From Geosiphon pyriformis (lineage: Eukaryota > Glomeromycota > Glomeromycetes > Archaeosporales > Geosiphonaceae), in NCBI GenBank assembly GCA_016748015.1, contig JAAOMT010000441.1, positions 100,204-164,203 of the forward strand: 64,000 nt of DNA, written 5' to 3'. Positions 58,901 to 64,000 of this stretch are shown here, one piece after another (positions within the stretch are counted from its first letter, which is position 1; every line of letters begins with the position of its first letter). The position numbers and the translations under genes are program-made. Below the pieces are notes generated by a model. It searched no databases. It saw only the letters and a list, made by a program, of their open reading frames with translations, and had not been told where the DNA came from.

Positions 58901-60663
58901 TGGGCTGGGTTCTTTAGAACTCTCTTCAATTTTCTGTTAAATTAATGGTCAATTTGATGAACAATTTTCTGGCTGGTGTTACTAAAATTTTTTTATGTAA
59001 TGACATCTCCTTAGCTAATAGTTTGTCCAATGTTTTTTGTCTCAAGTGAGATTTTCTTGTTCTGGATGTTTTGGGCCAAACTATATATCTCCAGGTTTGC
59101 AGATTGCTAAAGCATTTTGGGATCATTTTTGCAGATTAATTGTTGAACAGTCATGGAGAATATTTTAATTAGAAGGATTTTTGCTGTTGGAAACAACTGG
59201 ATCTCAGAGGCCTGGTTCCCTTATGGTTTACACTGGTTTCAGATTTTGTCAAAAGTGGTGGTTTGGTTAAAGATTCTTCTTCTACTTTTGAGTTCTCTTC
59301 CAAGTTGGATGTTTCTGATATGAACCACTTTGGTTTCATCCATTCTAGTTTGAAAGATGCTTCTTTGCCAATGATCTCAGTTTATACTGATGGTTCTGTT
59401 AAAGGCTTTGGTATTTCTAATGCTGTTGGAGGGACTGCCGCTTATTTTTCTGATTTAGGTTTGCACATAGGTGTGGAGGTCCATGATATGCTATCATCTA
59501 CCCTAGCTGAAATGCAGGCTGTTGTGCTGGCTTTCAAGTGCATTTTGGCTTCCTTAAATGTTACAGTTTTCTCTAACAGTCAGGCTTCCTTAGATGCTTG
59601 TCAGGCCGAGTTGAGGTTGGTGGCTCCAGATTTTCACAACAAGTGCTGGATAGAGTACCATTATATTAGCAATTTGGTTAAATATAAAAACATTTCTGTC
59701 ACCTGGTCAAAGGTAAAGGGTCACTCTGGTATTTTGGGCAATGAACACACTGATTGGTTGGCTAATCTAGCCACATCATCAGAGCTTGTTTATTTAGCAA
59801 ATGTCAAAGAAAATTTTTTAATGGCAGATGATAAGGTGATTTCTGGCAATGCATACCACTTCATTAGATTAACAAATAATACTGTTAGATGTTTTCAATA
59901 GAAATTTGAACCTGGTTTGAGCATTGTAGATTCTTCACAAGTTGAGAACATAAACTGGGTTTGTACTGCCTTGGTATGACATCCTGATTCCCATATGTCT
60001 ACAGGATATACAAGTAGAACTACTGCTGGTTTGTGCACATATTTGATGAAAGCCTTATACAGAAGGCTACCTGTAGCTGTTAGAAAGCACTTATATGATT
60101 AAAGTTATCCTAGTGTGCTTTGTGTACATTGCAGAGAGATGGATTTTTCAGATCATAGTTTTATTTGTTGCTTGGACTTTTTGATGCATCAGAGCTTGTT
60201 AAGTGAGCATTCCTCTCTTTGGAAATCTCTTACTGGGACAACCTTGTTATCATCTGTGGTTTTGCAGTCTCTAGCTTCTTCTGTTTCTGATGGTGGTTTC
60301 TACACATCTTTGTGCAAGAGTCTCATGTTTGAGGATTGGTTGGTAGAAGCTAAAGCGTCTTTTGTGAATACTAAGCTTGCAATGTTTAATTTGGTTGAGT
60401 TTGTTTGGAGTATGGTTTTTGGCCATAGGGAGTGGATTTGGGTGCCTAATTCAAAACTTTGAGCTGAAATGGAGCATTGTGGGTCATTATGTACAGATGA
60501 GTCTTTATGTGATATTGTTCGGTGTCTTCCTGCTAAGGTTTCTGGTGGTGTTGCTCGTTTACTAGGAATTGAGAGGAGTCACGTAACCAACTTTGGTCTA
60601 AGTATTAGCCGTTTGTTTTTCGCTAGTGCTATTGGCAAAGTTATAGTAAATATAGTTGCATAG
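55975..60663 (+). pseudogene. LINE D ORF2: endonuclease-RT-RNase H, one frame with stops only
   Basis: About 1562 codons in a single frame. APE endonuclease: CNVRGMNNPAKQ, TETKLKDK, LGSNFNKN (catalytic Asp changed) and FDSDHLVV. Reverse transcriptase: LQDMHKAYNSVGWLHL, with the active site AFMDDTIWVG intact. RNase H: VYTDGSVKGFG intact, AEMQAVVLAFK, FSNSQASL (catalytic Asp to Asn) and VKGHSGILGNEHTDWLAN. C-terminal motif: CVHCREMDFSDHSFIC. The numerous stops (for example the one in place of Trp in PYKW at about 57700) fit G-to-A or C-to-T changes. No frameshift seen across 4.7 kb. Confidence 0.87.
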
Positions 60664-61039
60664 TGTAGCCTTGATTGGCTGAGTGGCTAGTCACATATAG
60701 CAAAAGTGTGAATCACATTTAATTTAGAATTTTAGATAGTTGTATTGTATTAGATAGTAATTGGGCTTCACTCATTAAATAAAAATAAAAAATAAGATCT
60801 ATAAATAAAACAAAAAATTTTATTTTATTTTTTATGTTATTTGAATTAACTAAATATTTTTTTATAATAAATATTACAATAAAAGTAAACAACTGTATTT
60901 TACTTTTTATTAAATGTATAACAAGCTTTTATTAATAAAAATTATTTGTTATATTTGATATAAACTAATTAAAATTAATAATATAGTTGATTTTATTAAC
61001 AAAAAAAAATTTTTTAAAAATTTTTATTTTTATTTTTTT

Positions 61040-62588
61040 TTATTAAAGTTTAATAAGTGGAGTCCAAATGTTACTTAGCACTATACATCATACAAATGAT
61101 CTAAACTAGGCACGAATCATGCCTTTGCTACATGTGACCAGACACTCTGACTGGTCAGAACAACACTACATACTTATATGAACAGAAATCATGTCACCAA
61201 TATCTGCATAAAACAAACAATACTTATGATACCCAAAACTGATGCCAAGTACATCAGCAACACCCAACAACCTAATCACCCCAGCCGAAAGCCAAGTAGA
61301 AAAACCAGAAACAGCGACAGGAATGGAACCATCACGTGGAATTAGCTTATTCTTTTTCATAATGGCCCGGTGTTTCACACAGACCAGCCAGATATTATCA
61401 TAAAATGCAAAACAAAACTCATGTACAAAATTCATAACATTGACTACTGTCACCTTAGGATCCTTGTAAACAGAAACAGACTTGCAATACCAATTGCCGA
61501 AAACAAAGCCCTTACACAGAGCCGTACTAACAGTTACATCTGAAATGCAAGTTAACAACAACTGCGATATGCATGAAGAAGAATGAAACAGACCAAAACG
61601 CATCTCCCAGGCAGTTGCATAAGTGTCCAACAAACCGGCATGACTATTAGTATTAGAAGAGCAAGAAAAGACATGGTCTGAGACTTCAATCTTATTACAG
61701 AACAAACAAACTACACTGGGATAACCCCTATCATACAGATGCTTTTGTACAGCAACAGAAAGGCGATAATGAAAGGCTTTCATGAAATATGTACGAAAGC
61801 CAGCTGTCCGAATACTAGTAAAACCAATTGCCATGTGGAAATTCGGGTGCCACATCAGAGAGGATCTCAACCAATCAATATCAGCATGCAGACAACCTGA
61901 AACAACCCGAGAACCAGAATCAACCTCCCAATGCATGCGATTGATAGACCTGAATATGTCATGAACAAAATGCTTCAAATTACCAGAAACCATATTAACA
62001 CCAGCCTTCAAAAACCTCTCACTGACCAAGTGGGGCAGGTGCCAAGCAGAAAAGACAGCATTCTTAGCAAGCACATCAGCCCACTTGTTGCCTGAAACAC
62101 TTGAATGGCCCTTAACCTTAATTCAATTAACATCCAAATTTTTGTGATGAATGACATTGGCAATGTGATGATGCTCAATCCAACAACAATTCCTGAAATC
62201 AAGACCAACTGATAAAGACTCCGACCTGCAAGCATCTAAAGCCACCTGGCTGTCCGAAAACAAGTTAACTAAACAAAAAGAAGGAACACACTCAAGAGCT
62301 AAAGTAATGGTCTGCAATTCCACCAAAGTAGAAGAAACTAAACCAAAAACCCCCACACCCAGACCTGAATCAATGTCCTCAAAAAAAACCGCAGCACTAG
62401 CCAACATGTCAATAGTGCCCAAGTTATTCAGAGACTTATTTGTGTACACAGAAAGGTGAGTGGCACCAACATTCAACAGATCATTACAAATAACACCAAA
62501 ACCAAAAGACTGATGGATGTTAGAAGAGCCACAAACGCCCTTATGAGGAGAATGACTAGAAGGAGAAACCACACCACCAAGAAAACGT
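61040..62588 (-). mobile_element. LINE copy E, 3' part, interrupted by an LTR retrotransposon
   Basis: Minus-strand LINE with the conserved 3' end at 61051-61152 and the C-terminal third of ORF2: RNase H (VYTNKSLNN, VELQTITLALE, FSDSQVAL), DVLAKNAVFSAWHLPHLVSE, and the C-terminal motif CLFCNKIEVSDHVFSC. Coding similarity to copy B runs right up to 62588 (RFLGGVVSPSS against VCFLVGVDSSS), where the LTR starts. The rest of this LINE is therefore expected beyond the 3' LTR outside the window, not lost by 5' truncation. The first Asp of RNase H (YTDGS) is Asn. Confidence 0.85.
61166..62572 (-). pseudogene. LINE E ORF2 fragment: RNase H and C-terminal domain
   Basis: Two long pieces of one coding sequence (62572-62123 and 62074-61166) separated by an in-frame stop near 62120 (Trp or Gln codon, giving VN then stop before the KVKGHS region). 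All landmarks of copies B and C are present in order, including VSGNLKHFVHDIFRSINRMH and YFMKAFHYRLSVAVQKHLYD. The stretch from 62074 to 61166 is an uninterrupted 302 codons. It is partial because of the LTR insertion. Confidence 0.8.
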
Positions 62589-63454
62589 TGTTACGGTTTA
62601 AGAATTTAGCAAAAAGAATCATAAAAATAATACAAACTATTCAATCATAATATAGCACAGTAATAATCTTAGAAAGATAATGATTAACATAGTAGCAAAC
62701 ACCATCTCGCGATAGTGGCAAGCACCAGTTCACAATAGCAGCCAACACCAACTGGTGATAGCAGCAAACACCAGGTTGAAATATCAAAAAGAAAGTATTT
62801 TTTCGTAGAACTACAAACATGTATATATACAGTAGTTTTAATATTGGGAAATAATCAATCAAGTAATAAAAATCATAACTTATCAAGCAACAGATCCAAT
62901 TTTATCCAATAAACTCTACTTTAAATTATACTTTCAAATTAAATATTCCAAGAAACCTTTAAAAATTAAAAAGAAATGAAAAAAAATAATTAAAATAGAA
63001 CTATCACAACCCAAAGTATTAAGAAACTTACTTGTATTATTTATTGAATGAAACTATCATTCATCAACTGAATCCCTTGGAAGAATAATCCTTAATCAAG
63101 ATTATTCATGTTGTTATTAATTGATAAAAGCTTTATTGTGAGAATTAGAAAAGCGCTAAAGACCATTAACATTCTGTGTTTCTAGATTAGAGAAACACAT
63201 CAGGCAATTGCAAAGATAGCCTCAGAGAAGACCTCAGACAGTGGGTAGATTTCAGTTCAGCCTCTGAGAAGAAGTACATAAACACACACAACAATCAAGA
63301 ATTAAAGAATAACTTACATCGCAACAGTAAAAAGAAGCCTTCAGTGTAACAGTGACATTATCACACAAATAGAATTGAGGAACTCACGAAAGACTGATTG
63401 CAATTAAAGTGGAATATCAGCAATTAAATATAACAAAAAAACCATTCCGTAACA
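62589..63454 (+). mobile_element. 5' LTR (866 bp) of an LTR retrotransposon inserted in LINE E
   Basis: It begins tgttacgg and ends ccgtaaca, a clean inverted pair. It is preceded by acgt (62585-62588), the expected 4-bp target duplicate, and followed by a primer-binding-type sequence and a gag frame. It contains a TATA-like tatatata near 62822 and a short tandem array at 62694-62780. The termini resemble those of the solo LTRs (TGTTAC...GTAACA), but the bodies are different. Confidence 0.8.
62694..62780. repeat. Tandem array of a ~23-bp unit inside the LTR
   Basis: About four imperfect units of the form caaacacca....gatagcag, seen as gcaaacaccat, gcaagcaccag, gccaacaccaa and gcaaacaccag spaced 22-24 bp. 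It lies upstream of the TATA-like element, as expected for U3 repeats. Confidence 0.65.
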
Positions 63455-63472
63455 TTTGGTGAACCCTATGAG
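63455..63472 (+). promoter_or_regulatory. Putative primer-binding site of the LTR retrotransposon
   Basis: tttggtgaaccctatgag follows the LTR end directly. tggtgaacc is the kind of sequence that pairs with a tRNA 3' end (...GGTTCACCA). The tRNA species is not identified. Confidence 0.5.
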
Positions 63473-63509
63473 GAAAGAAAATCAAAAAAAAAATAATAAT
63501 TAACAATAA

Positions 63510-64000
63510 TTCATTGCTAAAAAGGAAAAGACAAAAGTGGTGACAAAAACCCCTAATCTTACTGTTCTTGAATTCTGCCATGCTATTTACACACAAAATC
63601 AAAGTGATCTTGGATTACCAGAAGGGTGTTGTCCAGCAGAATCTGCCTTCACTTATTATATCAACACCAGAATAAATTATCATATAGGAAATGAAGAAGA
63701 ACTACACGACATAAAACTTGGATTGTATAGAGAATTATCACAATACACTACAAAAGAAGTAGCAGTAATAGCCGCAACTATTGTCAAAATCCATCGAGAA
63801 ATTGAGCAATACGCCAACAAAAATTTTTCAATATCCACAGGAAACACTAGGGAACGCGCCAACAAAACCAAAGAAAATTTAGAAACTAATCAGGAAAATA
63901 ACCAGCAAAAACTAGAAACACCAGCTCAAACACCAAAGAAAACTGTCATTCAATCAATAAAAAAACAATGTATTTATTCACCAGAAGATAAATCATACCA
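63510..64000 (+). CDS. Gag-like protein, N-terminal part, runs off the window, no ATG seen
   Basis: The frame is open from after a TAA at 63507-63509 to the window end, with no methionine codon in the visible 163 codons. The sequence is protein-like: NLTVLEFCHAIYTQNQSDLG, AFTYYINTRINYHIGN, ELHDIKLGLYRELSQYTTKE and IVKIHREIEQYANKNFS, then a Lys/Gln/Asn-rich region. Position right after LTR and primer site suggests gag. Translation may start at a non-AUG codon, by splicing from the leader, or the AUG was lost. Domain identity is inferred mainly from position. Confidence 0.5.

Larger units (their letters stand above)
54023..60790 (+). mobile_element. Full-length non-LTR retrotransposon (LINE), copy D
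   Basis: Plus-strand LINE with the pyrimidine-rich 5' start aacttctttctctcttacc, ORF1 54143-55978, ORF2 55975-60663, conserved 3' end 60681-60780 and an A-rich tail. The ORF1 N-terminus and 3' end are of the same type as copy A. ORF2 is one frame throughout with stops only. It lies tail to tail with copy E. Confidence 0.9.

Overview
The window looks like a piece of a large, AT-rich, repeat-laden fungal genome. The genes carry short GT-AG introns (about 75-140 nt) and encode ordinary eukaryotic housekeeping proteins. The sequence between them is very AT-rich. The transposable elements (LINEs with RNase H, Mutator-like, pogo/Tigger-like and LTR elements) have protein motifs I associate with arbuscular mycorrhizal fungi (Glomeromycotina, e.g. 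Rhizophagus or Gigaspora). That assignment is inference.

Layout. 1-5.4 kb is a compact host-gene island: the 5' exons of proteasome ATPase RPT5 (-), a Nudix ADP-sugar pyrophosphatase-like gene (-), a small stand-alone UBP-type zinc-finger protein (+), and a short STM1/SERBP1-like protein (-). 5.4-8.9 kb has no gene I can name, although 5.85-6.55 kb has gene-like open frames. 8.9-24.1 kb is retrotransposon territory: a badly decayed LINE piece, a full-length LINE (copy A, -), a small LINE scrap, and a full-length LINE (copy B, +) head to head with A. 24.1-25.7 kb is nearly pure A/T. 25.8-30.7 kb is a second gene island: a GH17 beta-1,3-glucanase-like gene (+) with a membrane anchor, and a trihelix/Myb-SANT regulator with a poly-Q region (-). 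A GC-rich 23-bp inverted repeat lies at 31.4 kb. 32.1-39.9 kb is one Mutator-like transposase gene split by three later insertions: a solo LTR, a 4.26-kb pogo/Tigger-like element, and a second solo LTR. Removing each insertion with one copy of its target duplication restores the reading frame. 39.9-42.6 kb holds a 5'-only LINE fragment, an A/T-only block and a LINE 3' end. 42.8-49.6 kb is LINE copy C (-). 51.2-53.0 kb is a six-exon WD40 gene of the DCAF7/AN11/TTG1 family (-). 54.0-60.8 kb is LINE copy D (+). 61.0-62.6 kb is LINE copy E (-), interrupted at 62,589 by an LTR retrotransposon whose 5' LTR and first part of gag run off the window.

The seven or more LINE copies fall into two subfamilies. 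All copies that keep the 3' end share a conserved ~100-nt 3' end, and the four with a visible ORF junction share an ATGA stop/start overlap between ORF1 and ORF2. Most LINE and transposon reading frames are disabled chiefly by in-frame stops explicable as C-to-T (or G-to-A) transitions rather than by indels. Together with the adjacent A/T-only blocks, this suggests deamination-type decay or a RIP-like process.

The most informative structures are the nested Mutator-like locus, the Tigger-like element with an unidentified second ORF, and the transition-only mode of LINE decay. I saw no tRNA, rRNA, CRISPR array or prokaryotic feature.
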